A DNA stretch of 64,000 nucleotides from Deltaproteobacteria bacterium (lineage in GTDB: Bacteria > Desulfobacterota > B13-G15 > RBG-16-54-18): assembly GCA_016927065.1 (NCBI GenBank), contig JAFGNJ010000005.1, positions 239,564 to 303,563 of the forward strand, read 5' to 3'. Under the pieces are notes generated by a model, which was not told the origin of the DNA, ran no database searches, and saw only the letters and a program-made list of their open reading frames with translations. Shown here piece after piece: positions 1-10,467 of this stretch. The stretch's first letter is position 1; the number at the start of each line of letters is the position of its first letter. A program made the position numbers and the translations under genes.

Positions 1-782
1 GTATAGCCGTCATGGTAAAACTCTCTGAGTATGACATCGTAAAATCGTTTCTCGCGGGAGTTATCCACTCTGTTGAACTTTCGCTCTAAGGCGTCTTTCT
101 TATGAGGGGAGGGCATAAGGGGATAGAACGTCGCCTGATCGACACCCAATTCCTTGAAGGCGGCTACGTCAGCTTCGAATTGCGCGACGGTCTGGCTGGG
201 AAAATTAAAGACGAAGTCGACGTTGAGGGTATCGAAGTGCCCCTCTGCCATAAGCAGGCGTTTCTTAACTTCATCGGCAGGACCGTTGTCCCGCCCCATG
301 GTTTTGAGCACCGACTCTTCGAAGCTCTGTACGCCGATGGAGAGACGGTTGATACCCGCCTTGTGCAAAAGCTCTCTGTTCTCCACGGTAAGTTCGCGGG
401 GAGTCGTCTCCAGCGATATTTCCCGGACGGGGCACCGTGAGCGCAGGTATTCGATAAAAGACAGGAGCTCGTCCATGAGTACGGTTGGGGTGCCCCCGCC
501 GAAGTAAATGCTGGAGAACGTAAAGCCGCGCTGGACATACAGTTCCAGCTCTTTTTTCAAGTCGATAAAGTAGCGACGCGCCAGATCTTCGCGGAAGAGG
601 TAGCGATTGAAACAGCAAAACGGGCACAACGAACGACAGAACGGGATGTGCACATAGAGCGAAGGACCCTGCCCACTACCTAACGTATCGCCATTTATTA
701 TGGACTCGTCAATGGTGGAGTTGAGACGGCGGAATTTACGCCCCTCGCGCCTGGTAATATAGCTGACCAGATCGGGTATCAT
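1..782 (-). CDS. HemN-like radical SAM protein (coproporphyrinogen III oxidase family), C-terminus off the window
   Basis: Read directly on the minus strand: MIPDLVSYITRREGRKFRRLNSTIDESIINGDTLGSGQGPSLYVHIPFCRSLCPFCCF... then YFGGGTPT, the HemN-type CxxxCxxC and GGGTP motifs. Absent from the ORF track because the frame has no stop inside the window. Confidence 0.85.
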   Translation of the reverse strand, partial: MIPDLVSYITRREGRKFRRLNSTIDESIINGDTLGSGQGPSLYVHIPFCRSLCPFCCFNRYLFREDLARRYFIDLKKELELYVQRGFTFSSIYFGGGTPTVLMDELLSFIEYLRSRCPVREISLETTPRELTVENRELLHKAGINRLSIGVQSFEESVLKTMGRDNGPADEVKKRLLMAEGHFDTLNVDFVFNFPSQTVAQFEADVAAFKELGVDQATFYPLMPSPHKKDALERKFNRVDNSREKRFYDVILREFYHDGY

Positions 783-1013
783 AACTTCTTAAAAAAATGA
801 TACCATACATGGACATTCTTGGCGAGCACTTTTGTGGTGCGGTGAACATGAATGATCTTTTCTGACAAGACGGAAAAAATACCTCTGGTCTTGCGTTGGA
901 GAGGTATGATATACTTTTTTTATGACACTCCATGATGATACCTTGAATTTCACCATCACGTATACCACAGCGTATACTACAAAGGATAAAACGCGGACAC
1001 CTTAGGAGGAAGA

Positions 1014-2441
1014 ATGCCCCAGAGGGAATCGAGCCAACTGCTCAGAAAGATCCCCAAGGTAGATGAACTCCTTATGGCTGCCGAGATCAAGGAGCTCCTG
1101 GATGTCCATCCCCCAGAGGTGGTGAGGGAGGGGATCCGCAACGGCCTACAGCGGCTTCGCCAGGCGATCCTGGGCGCCGAGAAGACCGAGGATATAACGG
1201 AGGAAAGTTTTTCTCTCTCGAACCTCCTCCCGCTCTTTAAAGAAGAGATCGCCAAACAGGTCAACCCCAATCTGCGGCGGGCCATCAACGCCACCGGCGT
1301 GGTGATCCACACCAATCTGGGACGCTCCCCTTTAAGTGAACGGGCCTTGAGAGAGATAGAAGAGGCCGCAAAAGGATATTCCAATCTGGAGTACGACCTT
1401 ATCAAGGGCGCACGCGGGTCTCGCTATGTCCATGTGGAGGAAATCCTCCTGCGCCTGAGCAAGGCCGAAGGGGGACTGGTGGTCAACAACAACGCCGGTG
1501 CCGTACTCCTCGCCCTCAATACCCTCGCAGTGGGGCGGGAGGTAATCGTCTCCCGTGGGGAGCTGGTGGAGATCGGCGGGGCCTTCAGGATACCCGATGT
1601 CATGGCCAAAAGCGGTGGCACCCTGAGGGAGGTGGGGACTACCAATAAGGTTCACTTGAAAGACTACGAAGAGGCCATCTCGGACAAGACCGGCCTCTTG
1701 CTCAAGGTGCACACCAGCAACTACCGGGTGGTCGGCTTTACCTCTGAGATCAGCCTAGAGGAACTGGTCCAACTGGGAGAAAAACACAATCTCCCCGTGA
1801 TGAATGATTTGGGAAGCGGCTGCCTCATCGATCTCTCCTCGTATGGCATGGAAAAGGAGCCGACGGTCCAAGAGGCCATCAAGACAGGGGTTGGCGTGGT
1901 AACTTTCTCCGGTGACAAGCTCCTTGGAGGACCCCAGGCGGGGATCATCCTGGGTAAAAAGGACCTGATCGACATGATCAAGGCCAACCCCCTGAACAGG
2001 GCGCTCAGGATCGATAAACTCACCTTGGCGGCCCTGGAATCCACCCTCATCGCATATTTGAGCGAGGCGGAGGCAATAAAAGAGATCCCCACCCTGCGCA
2101 TGCTGACCATTCCCCTGGATGAGCTGCAAAAGCGGGCGAAGCGCCTCCAGCAACTCTTGGCAAAAGAAACAGATGGGGCTGCTATCGAGGCCATCAAAAC
2201 GACCTCCCAGGTGGGAGGAGGTGCTCTCCCCCTGCATGACCTGCCCACCTGGGCAGTGGCCGTGAAGCCCACCACAGCATCCCTCGAGGCCCTGGAGGCA
2301 GCGCTGAGAAATCAAGCCCCGCCCATTATCGCCAGGATAACAGATGACCGGATCTGCCTGGACCTTAGAACCATTCTGGCAGATGAGTTCACTCTTATAG
2401 TTCACGGAATGGCCCAGGCCCTCCGAAAGATCAGCACGTAA
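1014..2441 (+). CDS. selA: L-seryl-tRNA(Sec) selenium transferase
   Basis: Full-length SelA-like protein (NATGVVIHTNLGRSPLS; SGDKLLGGPQAGIILG PLP-lysine region); SD aggagg upstream. Confidence 0.95.
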   Translation: MPQRESSQLLRKIPKVDELLMAAEIKELLDVHPPEVVREGIRNGLQRLRQAILGAEKTEDITEESFSLSNLLPLFKEEIAKQVNPNLRRAINATGVVIHTNLGRSPLSERALREIEEAAKGYSNLEYDLIKGARGSRYVHVEEILLRLSKAEGGLVVNNNAGAVLLALNTLAVGREVIVSRGELVEIGGAFRIPDVMAKSGGTLREVGTTNKVHLKDYEEAISDKTGLLLKVHTSNYRVVGFTSEISLEELVQLGEKHNLPVMNDLGSGCLIDLSSYGMEKEPTVQEAIKTGVGVVTFSGDKLLGGPQAGIILGKKDLIDMIKANPLNRALRIDKLTLAALESTLIAYLSEAEAIKEIPTLRMLTIPLDELQKRAKRLQQLLAKETDGAAIEAIKTTSQVGGGALPLHDLPTWAVAVKPTTASLEALEAALRNQAPPIIARITDDRICLDLRTILADEFTLIVHGMAQALRKIST

Positions 2442-2443
2442 CG

Positions 2444-3412
2444 ATGGCGCAATCCGGGGGAGAATTCACCCTGACGGTGGAGCGGGCGGGCCACAACAAG
2501 AGACTCGACCTCTTCCTGGCCGAACACCTTCCTGCGCAGTCCCGCGCCCAGATCCAGCGATACATCCGGGATGGGCATATTGTGCTCAACGCCGCACCCG
2601 CTAAGGCCAAGACCCAGGTAAAGGCGGGAGACCTCATCACGGGGCATCTGCCGGCACCCACGGTTTCGGAGGTCATTCCTGAGGAACTGCCTATACCGTT
2701 CATCTATCAAGACGAACATATCGTTGTGATAAATAAGCCTGCCGGCATGGTAGTCCACCCCGCCGGCAGGGTGCAATCGGGGACCGTGGTCAACGCCCTC
2801 CTCTTTCACGTGCGTGACCTCCAAGGGGTGGGAGGGGTGGTGCGCCCGGGCATCGTCCACCGCCTGGACAAGGGGACCTCAGGGGTTATGGTGGCGGCCA
2901 AGAGCGACCGGGCCCACGAGGCCCTGGTGAATCAATTTAAGGAGCGGGAGGTACAAAAGACCTACCTCGCCCTGGTCTATGGTAAGATAGAGGGAGCTGA
3001 GGGTGCCATCACCGCTCCCATGGGGAGGCACCCTACGGACCGCAAGCGGTTTTCCCTGCGCACTCGGCAACCCAAGGAGGCCCTGACTGAGTGGCTGGTG
3101 CAGGAACGGTTTGAGGGGATCACCTTCGTGCAGGTATCGCCAAAAACGGGCAGGACCCATCAGATCCGGGTCCACATGGCCTCCATCAACCACCCTTTGG
3201 TGGGGGACCCCCTCTACACTAAAACGAGGAGGTTCGCACAGATAGAGGATTCCGTGCTGAGGGAACGAATCGAGGCCCTGGGGAGGCAGGCCCTGCACGC
3301 CTCCCGCATCGCCTTCCGCCATCCCATCACGGGAAAGACCTTGGAGTTCACCGCCCCCCTGCCAGCGGACATAGAAAACATCCTGGAGGTATTGCGTGGC
3401 ACAAGAGCATAA
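2444..3412 (+). CDS. RluA/RluD family pseudouridine synthase with S4 domain
   Basis: GIVHRLDKGTSGVMVAAKS catalytic motif and N-terminal S4-like domain. Confidence 0.93.
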   Translation: MAQSGGEFTLTVERAGHNKRLDLFLAEHLPAQSRAQIQRYIRDGHIVLNAAPAKAKTQVKAGDLITGHLPAPTVSEVIPEELPIPFIYQDEHIVVINKPAGMVVHPAGRVQSGTVVNALLFHVRDLQGVGGVVRPGIVHRLDKGTSGVMVAAKSDRAHEALVNQFKEREVQKTYLALVYGKIEGAEGAITAPMGRHPTDRKRFSLRTRQPKEALTEWLVQERFEGITFVQVSPKTGRTHQIRVHMASINHPLVGDPLYTKTRRFAQIEDSVLRERIEALGRQALHASRIAFRHPITGKTLEFTAPLPADIENILEVLRGTRA

Positions 3413-4109
3413 CCTAAAGGTCAAGGAACAAAACGGCGCCACCTATCTTCAACTCCCCCTCTTTCGCACCAAAAAGCACGCCTTCTGCACCCGCACGGGA
3501 GAAAAAGGAGTCCTGGATATCCTCGGCGTCCCACAGGGGCGGCTCCTCACCTTGCGGCAGGTCCACGGGGCTGATGTTCTGGTGTTCGATGGGGACACGA
3601 GGATCCTGACTCACCCCCTCCCCTATGATGCCGTTATCACGAACAAAAAGAGGGTGGCACTAGGGATCTCGACGGCTGACTGCCTCCCCATCTTGATGAT
3701 CGATAAATCGAAGAAGATCATCGCCGCCGTCCATGCCGGCTGGCGGGGGTTATGGCGTGGGATCATAGAGAGAACCGTAGGCGAGATGATCAAGACCTTT
3801 GAAAGCTCACCTGCGGACATCGTGGCCGGGATCGGCCCGGGGATCGGCCCCTGCTGCTACGAGGTGGGGACGGATGTGACGAGTCTCTTTCAGGACTCCT
3901 ACAAGGACGCTCATCAGTTTATCCAGAAACGTGAGGGGCGGCAGTACCTTGACTTGAGCCGCGCCGCTCAGTTAGAATTAACTACGGTGGGAATCCCCCC
4001 AGAGAATATCGAAACTATCCCCCTCTGCACCGCCTGCAGGGAGGATCTTTTTTTCTCTTACCGGCGGGATAAAAAAGCGGGGAGACAGTTGAGTTTTATC
4101 ATGCTGTAA
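3396..4109 (+). CDS. pgeF: YfiH/LACC1-type (PgeF) purine nucleoside phosphorylase / peptidoglycan editing factor
   Basis: STADCLPILMID, AAVHAGWRG and GIGPGIGPCCYEVG motifs; GTG start overlapping the rluD-like gene. Confidence 0.9.
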   Translation: MAQEHNLKVKEQNGATYLQLPLFRTKKHAFCTRTGEKGVLDILGVPQGRLLTLRQVHGADVLVFDGDTRILTHPLPYDAVITNKKRVALGISTADCLPILMIDKSKKIIAAVHAGWRGLWRGIIERTVGEMIKTFESSPADIVAGIGPGIGPCCYEVGTDVTSLFQDSYKDAHQFIQKREGRQYLDLSRAAQLELTTVGIPPENIETIPLCTACREDLFFSYRRDKKAGRQLSFIML

Positions 4110-4121
4110 AAGGAGGCTGTT

Positions 4122-4430
4122 ATGTTTATTGAAAGTATTGAGGGCAAGCTCATCCTTTTCTTGGCCCAGGTGCTTAATCTTGGTCTTTTCATCTACATGT
4201 GGATCGTCATTATCAGGGCCCTCATCTCGTGGGTGAGCCCCAATCCTTACAACCCAATCGTCCAATTCCTCTACCGGGCAACCGAGCCGGTTCTCTGGCG
4301 GGTGCGCAGAATAATCCCCATCGGGGGTTTCGGGATCGATTTTTCCCCCCTCATCGTGATCCTCGTCATCATCTTTCTGAGAAGCTTCGTAGTCAAAACA
4401 CTTGTTCAGCTTGCCTATCGGCTCGGATGA
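4122..4430 (+). CDS. YggT family integral membrane protein
   Basis: Small hydrophobic protein with IRALISWVSPNPYNPIVQFLYRATEPVLWRVRRIIP. Confidence 0.85.
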   Translation: MFIESIEGKLILFLAQVLNLGLFIYMWIVIIRALISWVSPNPYNPIVQFLYRATEPVLWRVRRIIPIGGFGIDFSPLIVILVIIFLRSFVVKTLVQLAYRLG

Positions 4431-4431
4431 G

Positions 4432-4719
4432 ATGAAGGAAGTCTCAGTAACCCTCAAGATCCATCTCCAGCCCCGGGCCTCGCGCAATGGGATCGACGGG
4501 GTGCATGGAGACGCCCTTAAGGTAAAGGTAACCTCCCCTCCCCTGGAAGGAAGGGCGAACAAGGCCGTAAAGAAACTTTTAGCCGAACAACTGGGGCTTT
4601 CCCCATCTCAGGTCGAAATCATTGCCGGCCAGCGCTCTCGGGAAAAACTTGTGCGGGTCTCCGGCCTCTCCAGGACGGAGGTGGAAAGGGCCTTGGGTAC
4701 ACACCTCCCGGCCCCATGA
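4432..4719 (+). CDS. DUF167 (YggU) family protein
   Basis: LQPRASRNGIDGVHGDALKVKVTSPPLEGRANKAVKKLLA is the DUF167 signature; ATG at 4432 preferred over the track start. Confidence 0.88.
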   Translation: MKEVSVTLKIHLQPRASRNGIDGVHGDALKVKVTSPPLEGRANKAVKKLLAEQLGLSPSQVEIIAGQRSREKLVRVSGLSRTEVERALGTHLPAP

Positions 4720-5666
4720 AACGCGTATCCTTCTTTTTGCTCGTTTCTCTCATCCTCTCAGTACCAGCACTCCTCCCAGCCGCATCGTGGCTTGAGATCC
4801 GCTCAGCGCATTTCATCATGAAGTATCAGAAACCGGAGCACAAGATGGCCGCCTTCCTCTTGCAACGGGCCGAGGAGACCAGGAAAACAATCCTGAATGA
4901 TATCGGCCATGCACCCCCGCCCCCTACCGTGATCTATCTCGCCCCCACATGGAAGCAATTTCAGGAGGCTCAGCCCGGGGGTGATCCCCCCACCTGGGCA
5001 ACTGGAACGGCCTATCCCGCGCGCAATCTCATCTGCCTCAGGTCGCCCCGGGGGATGAAGGGAGGGAGGATAGACATCGAGGAGGTCCTTCGGCACGAAT
5101 ACACCCACCTCGTCTTAGCGAAGACCCTAAAAGGCAACGATGCCCCCCGGTGGCTCGATGAGGGGTTCACCATGCTCCAGAGCAGGGGGTGGAACTTTTC
5201 GTGGACCTATTGCCTGAGCAGGGGGGTCTTGAGGGATGCGCTCATCCCCCTGGAAGAATTGACATACGGCTTTCCGCTCGATCAGGACCAGGCCCGGCTC
5301 GCCTATGCCCAGAGCCTCAGCTTTGTGAGCTTTATCAAGACCGAGTACGGACCCGAAACACTCCCCCGTCTCATCACGGGACTCGCCCACGGCCTCGATG
5401 CGGAGACTGCCCTCAAACAGGCCACGGGATTAGGACTGAGAAATCTGGAGCGGCAGTGGAAGACGGAACTAAAAAAGAGATACAGCTGGATCCCCATCGT
5501 CACCAGCTTCTTTTCTCTGTGGTTTCTGGCAAGTCTCCTCTTTCTGCTCAGCTACTGGCTCAAGCGCAGGAGGGCGAAGAGAATTTTGGCAGAGTGGGAG
5601 CAGGAGGAGGCCCGCGCAGAATCTCAGCTTCTCCAAGGATCAACTGGCGAGAAGGATCGGGAATGA
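4716..5666 (+). CDS. Exported peptidase MA-like (HExxH gluzincin) protein with a C-terminal TM helix
   Basis: Signal peptide, RHEYTHLVLAKTLKGNDAPRWLDEGF (HExxH...E), C-terminal TM segment. Confidence 0.75.
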   Translation: MKRVSFFLLVSLILSVPALLPAASWLEIRSAHFIMKYQKPEHKMAAFLLQRAEETRKTILNDIGHAPPPPTVIYLAPTWKQFQEAQPGGDPPTWATGTAYPARNLICLRSPRGMKGGRIDIEEVLRHEYTHLVLAKTLKGNDAPRWLDEGFTMLQSRGWNFSWTYCLSRGVLRDALIPLEELTYGFPLDQDQARLAYAQSLSFVSFIKTEYGPETLPRLITGLAHGLDAETALKQATGLGLRNLERQWKTELKKRYSWIPIVTSFFSLWFLASLLFLLSYWLKRRRAKRILAEWEQEEARAESQLLQGSTGEKDRE

Positions 5667-5727
5667 GATGGGGTTCAAAGATTAATGAAGAAGTACGGTA
5701 TATAAATCAAACGCTATGCTTTCCTTA

Positions 5728-6285
5728 CTAGGCCCCATCCAACCCGTGATGTTCTATCTTACGGTACCATGACCCGGGGTCTGTTAAATACTCTTCGGTA
5801 TCCTTCAGCGTCAGGTAGTGCTCATTTTCGATCTGGGCAAGGAGCTTAAAAAACGCCTTTTCCTTGGGGTCAGAAACTTTCTCACTTAGTTCAGCGTAGT
5901 ACTTCGCACCCTTGGCCTCAAACGCAATGGCCGTTCGTATCGCCTTCAGGTCGTTGGCATTTTGCTCAGACACTTCTTCAGCCATTTTGGTAACTCTAAT
6001 CAGCATGTTTTTCACTCTAGTCCCATTAACTTCGAGGGGGACAGTGTCAGGCCATTTCGCCCCTTTTTTCCATTGTTCGTGGAGTTGCTTGAGACGTTCG
6101 TAGTGCTCCAATTCCTCTTCAGCGATCTGTTGGAACATAAGTTTACCGAGGGGATTTTTGGTCTTTTCAGCTTTTTTTAAATAGAACTCACGCTCTCTCA
6201 TCTCGTTATCGAGGGCTACCTCTAACGCATTCAGACGCTCCTTATCAACCATGATCACAACCTCCTTCTCATTAAACAAGTACAA
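5728..6285 (-). CDS. Ferritin-like/rubrerythrin-type diiron protein
   Basis: Two EE..H helices (DNEMREREFYLKKAEK, AEEELEHYERLK, AFEAKGAKYYAELS, IENEHYLTL). Confidence 0.8.
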   Translation of the reverse strand: MYLFNEKEVVIMVDKERLNALEVALDNEMREREFYLKKAEKTKNPLGKLMFQQIAEEELEHYERLKQLHEQWKKGAKWPDTVPLEVNGTRVKNMLIRVTKMAEEVSEQNANDLKAIRTAIAFEAKGAKYYAELSEKVSDPKEKAFFKLLAQIENEHYLTLKDTEEYLTDPGSWYRKIEHHGLDGA

Positions 6286-7501
6286 CTCTATGATAACGCT
6301 TCTTCCCCGCCCGTAAAATAACGACCCCCGCCTTAATATGTTCCTCAGTGATCAACTCATCAATCCCATTGAGGCGCATCCCATTAACATATCCGCCACC
6401 TTGCGAAATTAATCTTCTCGCCTCGCCCCGGGAAGAACATAATCCTGTCACAGCAAAGAGCTCAACAGCAGCCATCCCCTTCGTAAAATGTGCCTTTTCC
6501 AAAGAGGTGGTGGGCATGGCGTCTAAACTTCCTTCCTCGCCGCTGAAGGCCATCTTTGAGGCCTCACGGGCCTTTGTGGCTTCTTCCTTTCCATGGGTAA
6601 TCGCGGTGGCCTCAAAGGCCAGGGCTTCTTTAGCCTGTCGAAGATCAGATCCAGTAAGACGACCATATTCCTTAATCTCATTCATAGGCAGAAAAGTAAA
6701 AAGGGCCAGGAAACGCTCAACGTCCCGATCGTCGGTGTTTATCCAGTATTGATAGTACTCATAGGGGGAAGTTCGTTCAGAATCTAACCAGATAGCTCCC
6801 AGGGCCGTTTTCCCCATCTTATCCCCTGACGCTGTGGTAATCAAAGGAAAAGTCACGCCATATGACGCCCCGCTTGCTACCCTTCGGATAAGGTCAACAC
6901 CCGCCACGATGTTACCCCACTGATCACTCCCTCCCATCTGGAGACGACAATCATGTTCACGATACAGGTGGAGAAAGTCATACGCCTGTAAGAGCATATA
7001 ATTAAACTCCACGAAGTTCAGTCCGGTCTCCAAGCGTGTCCGATACGATTCAGCGGTTAACATACGATTGACGCTGAAATGTCTCCCAATGTCACGGAGG
7101 AATTCAATATATTTTAATTTTTTCAACCAATCTGCGTTGTTCAGGAGTAAGGCCTTCCCCTTGCCAAAATCAAGGTAGGTAGAAAGTTGCTCTTTGATGC
7201 CGCGGGCGTTCTCCTCCACTTCCTTATCTGTGAGGATCTGCCTCATTTCTGTCTTTCCACTTGGGTCTCCGATTAGGGCAGTCCCACCTCCTACCAAAGC
7301 GATAGGGCGGTGACCTGCCCGCTGCATGTGCATGAGAGACATGATCGGTATCAAGCTCCCTACATGGAGGCTCGGTGCCGTCGGGTCAAAGCCAATATAA
7401 CACGTGATTTTCTGAGAACCGAGGAGGTCTCTCAATCCATCCTCCTCGGTAACCCCTTCAATAAAACCTCTTTCCTGTAACGTATTATAGATATTGTGCA
7501 T
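6272..7501 (-). CDS. tyrS: Tyrosyl-tRNA synthetase
   Basis: GFDPTAPSLHVGSL, QMGGSDQWGNI, KMGKT class I motifs and a C-terminal S4 domain. Confidence 0.96.
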   Translation of the reverse strand: MHNIYNTLQERGFIEGVTEEDGLRDLLGSQKITCYIGFDPTAPSLHVGSLIPIMSLMHMQRAGHRPIALVGGGTALIGDPSGKTEMRQILTDKEVEENARGIKEQLSTYLDFGKGKALLLNNADWLKKLKYIEFLRDIGRHFSVNRMLTAESYRTRLETGLNFVEFNYMLLQAYDFLHLYREHDCRLQMGGSDQWGNIVAGVDLIRRVASGASYGVTFPLITTASGDKMGKTALGAIWLDSERTSPYEYYQYWINTDDRDVERFLALFTFLPMNEIKEYGRLTGSDLRQAKEALAFEATAITHGKEEATKAREASKMAFSGEEGSLDAMPTTSLEKAHFTKGMAAVELFAVTGLCSSRGEARRLISQGGGYVNGMRLNGIDELITEEHIKAGVVILRAGKKRYHRVVLV

Positions 7502-7509
7502 AATTTATT

Positions 7510-8289
7510 TCAATCCAGACCCATTTTAACCCTGCGGATACCGCGACTGAGGCCAGTCTTTTCATCTACGTCAACGATTACCCCCTGGAGTTCTATGTTA
7601 CCCGTAGCCGGCTCAAACTTGTTGGGAAGCATGGTAAGAAATCTTTCCAGGGCGATCTCCTTTTTTATACCAATGACAGAGTCGATGGGGCCGGTCATTC
7701 CTGCATCGGTGATATACGCCGTCCCGCCGGGTAACACCCTTTCGTCGGCCGTCTGGACATGCGTATGGGTCCCTAAAACAGCGCTCACCTCGCCGTCGAG
7801 AAACCAACCAAGGGCACACTTTTCAGAGGTGGCCTCTGCATGGAAGTCAACGATAATCACCTTCGTCTCCCTTCTTAAAACAGAGAGATGTTCCTCAGCG
7901 GTCTTAAAGGGCGATTCGAGGGCCCGCATGAAAACCTGCCCCTCCAGATTCAGGACTCCGATCTTCACCGCACTCGAGGTCGTATATATCCCGCTTCCCC
8001 TCCCTGGCGCGCCAGGAGGATAGTTGGCAGGACGCAGCAGACGAGGCTCCTCTTCGAGGAACGGTATAATCTCCTTTTTTCTCCAGATGTGGTTGCCAGA
8101 TGTTATGACGTTGACTCCGCCATCCAATAACATCTTTGCATTCTGAGGACTTATACCTATTCCCCCCGAGCTGTTCTCGCCATTGGCGATAACAAAATCA
8201 ACCCCTTCTTTCATCAGCTGGGGAAGGAGATCTACCACAGCCCGTCTTCCCCCTTTCCCCACGATATCCCCAATAAATAGTATCCGCAA
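7510..8289 (-). CDS. YmdB family metallophosphoesterase (TIGR00282 type)
   Basis: MRILFIGDIVGKGGRRAV, NGENSSGGIGI, TSGNHIW, GTHTHVQTAD; next to rny. Confidence 0.92.
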   Translation of the reverse strand: MRILFIGDIVGKGGRRAVVDLLPQLMKEGVDFVIANGENSSGGIGISPQNAKMLLDGGVNVITSGNHIWRKKEIIPFLEEEPRLLRPANYPPGAPGRGSGIYTTSSAVKIGVLNLEGQVFMRALESPFKTAEEHLSVLRRETKVIIVDFHAEATSEKCALGWFLDGEVSAVLGTHTHVQTADERVLPGGTAYITDAGMTGPIDSVIGIKKEIALERFLTMLPNKFEPATGNIELQGVIVDVDEKTGLSRGIRRVKMGLD

Positions 8290-8309
8290 TCCCGACCCTT
8301 TTCTCGTTA

Positions 8310-9878
8310 TTATTTTGCGTATTCTACCGCTCTTGTTTCTCGGATAACTGTTACCTTTATCTGCCCGGGATAGCTTAACTCTTTCTCAATCTTGCGTGCG
8401 ATATCTTTTGAAAGCACTACCGCCTCCTCATCGGAGATCTCCTCATTTTGTACAATAATACGCACCTCTCTGCCTGCTTGAATGGCATAGGATTTTTCCA
8501 CACCCGAGAAAGAACTTGCGATTTCTTCAAGGTCCTCAAGGCGCTTAACATAAGTTTCAAGCATCTCCCTGCGGGCTCCAGGCCGAGCACCGGAGAGGGC
8601 ATCTGCCGCTTGAAGTAAAACCGCCAAGATATTATTGGTATCGGCTTCATCATGGTGGGCGGCAATGGCATCTACCACCTCTGCAGATTCTCCATATTTT
8701 TTGGCAAGATCAGCGCCGATAGTTGCGTGAACCCCTTCTACTTCATGATCCACCGCCTTACCGATATCATGAAGAAGCCCGGCCCGTTTGGCGAGCTTCA
8801 CGTTGAGATTCAATTCAGATGCCATGATCCCACAGAGGAAGGCCACTTCTAGTGAATGCTGATAGACATTTTGGGCAAAGCTGGTTCTATACCGCAACTT
8901 GCCGACCAGCTTGGTCAATTCGGCGTGCAATCCATGTACCCCGACGTCCAAGGCAGCCCGTTCCCCTGCCTCTTTGATTTCGGTTTCTATCTCCTGTTCC
9001 ACCTTGGCAACAATCTCTTCAATACGAGTCGGGTGAATCCTCCCGTCACTGATCAATCGCTCGAGGGCTACCCGTGCGACCTCACGTCTCACGGGGTTAA
9101 ATCCCGAAATGATAACTGCTTCAGGGGTATCGTCGATGATAAGATCAACGCCGGTGGCCGCTTCTAAGGCCCGAATGTTCCTCCCTTCCCTTCCGATTAT
9201 CCTCCCTTTCATCTCTTCATTGGGGAGATTGACCAATGAAACCGTTTTCTCCATCACGTACTCGCCAGCATACCGCTGCACAGCTAAGCTAATAACTTCC
9301 TTTGCCTTCTTGGCCGACTGTTCCCGGAGTTCCTCCTCAATCTCCTTTATTTTCTTGGCAGCCTCGTGCCGTGCCTCGTTTTCCATCCTTTCCATCAACA
9401 ATTTTTTGGCATCTTCAGAGGTGATATGGGCGACCTTCTCCAAACGCCCTTTTTCTTCAGCCACAAGTTCTTGATACTTTTTCTCCTGCTCCTTCACCAA
9501 TTTTTCCTGCTCTCCGAGAGCGCTTTCTTTCTTGTTGATCTCGATCTCTTTTGAATCCAATATGTCAACCTTTTTGTCTATATTTTCCTCTCTTTGCAAA
9601 AGCCTTTTTTCTAACCTTTGAAGCTCAGACTTCTTATCGGCCATTTCCTTATCGAAATCGGCCTTAGCCTGATACAGGGTATCCTTGGCTTGAAGCTCTG
9701 CTTCCTTTTGTACCATCTCTGCCTTCTTCTTAGCCTCGGCTAACGTCCTTTCCGCAATCTTTTCTGCTGAATCTAATTGAGACTCTCCTAACTTCTTCCG
9801 TATAAAAAACCCTGCGGCAACCCCCAACGCACCAGCGAAGATAAAAGCAGCGGTAAAAATCAAGACGGACATCTGCAT
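8310..9878 (-). CDS. rny: Ribonuclease Y
   Basis: N-terminal TM helix, long coiled coil, KH domain ([15 protein letters not shown]), HD domain ([13 protein letters not shown]). Confidence 0.96.
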   Translation of the reverse strand: MQMSVLIFTAAFIFAGALGVAAGFFIRKKLGESQLDSAEKIAERTLAEAKKKAEMVQKEAELQAKDTLYQAKADFDKEMADKKSELQRLEKRLLQREENIDKKVDILDSKEIEINKKESALGEQEKLVKEQEKKYQELVAEEKGRLEKVAHITSEDAKKLLMERMENEARHEAAKKIKEIEEELREQSAKKAKEVISLAVQRYAGEYVMEKTVSLVNLPNEEMKGRIIGREGRNIRALEAATGVDLIIDDTPEAVIISGFNPVRREVARVALERLISDGRIHPTRIEEIVAKVEQEIETEIKEAGERAALDVGVHGLHAELTKLVGKLRYRTSFAQNVYQHSLEVAFLCGIMASELNLNVKLAKRAGLLHDIGKAVDHEVEGVHATIGADLAKKYGESAEVVDAIAAHHDEADTNNILAVLLQAADALSGARPGARREMLETYVKRLEDLEEIASSFSGVEKSYAIQAGREVRIIVQNEEISDEEAVVLSKDIARKIEKELSYPGQIKVTVIRETRAVEYAK

Positions 9879-9904
9879 TGATGCACCTCCTTACTGGTAT
9901 TCAT

Positions 9905-10140
9905 ACAATACCTGGGGCTTAGCTCAAGAAAAAAGGGTGGGTTGTTAAAGCAGGGAATCCCTCAACTCAGGGAACATCCTCCTGTAACTGTTTGTTGCGT
10001 CTGTGAGCAATCACTATACAACTGCTGAAATGTCGCAATCAATTCCCTTACCTTATACACACTGCTTTTTATTCCATCAAAGGCCCAACGGCCTTTTTGG
10101 GGAGGCTAATCCTACTCGACAGCTTGGTACCCACTCACCT
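9905..10140 (-). ncRNA. Candidate 6S RNA (ssrS-like) between zapA and rny
   Basis: About 240 bp non-coding gap immediately downstream of zapA, the common ssrS locus. The minus-strand transcript can close with GUGGGU/ACCCAC and AGGGAA/UUCCCU stems. Boundaries and identity not verified. Confidence 0.4.
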
Positions 10141-10150
10141 TTTTCCCCGT

Positions 10151-10438
10151 TCACCCCATCTTTAAAGTAATAAACTCCTCCAATCGATCGGCTTTGTCCT
10201 GTATTCGCTGTAAGAGCTCTTCTTTGTTAACCTTCTCCTGCAAATATTGTTGGGCGATATTCAAGGCTGTCAGAATAGCTATATGTAGACTGTCCACCGA
10301 CTTCGTATTCTCTGCAACCTCTTGCATCTTACCGTCCACATAGGCAGCTACCTGTTTTACCTGCTCCTCAGAAAACTCACTCTTTATTGAATATCGTTGG
10401 CCAAAAATCTCAACTTCAATATTCCTCTTCACCATCAC
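10151..10438 (-). CDS. zapA: Cell division protein ZapA
   Basis: VEIFGQRYSIKSEFSEEQVKQVAAYVDGKM...LHIAILTALNIAQQYL pattern of ZapA. Confidence 0.88.
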   Translation of the reverse strand: MMVKRNIEVEIFGQRYSIKSEFSEEQVKQVAAYVDGKMQEVAENTKSVDSLHIAILTALNIAQQYLQEKVNKEELLQRIQDKADRLEEFITLKMG

Positions 10439-10467
10439 TGATCCCCTTCATGGCACTATAAACATCG

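Noticed and set aside
1332-2405. Long antisense ORFs such as 1332-1712, 1721-2275 and 1755-2405 opposite selA (and similar across the window)
   Set aside because: They lie opposite strongly supported coding genes and have no domain signatures; they reflect codon bias.
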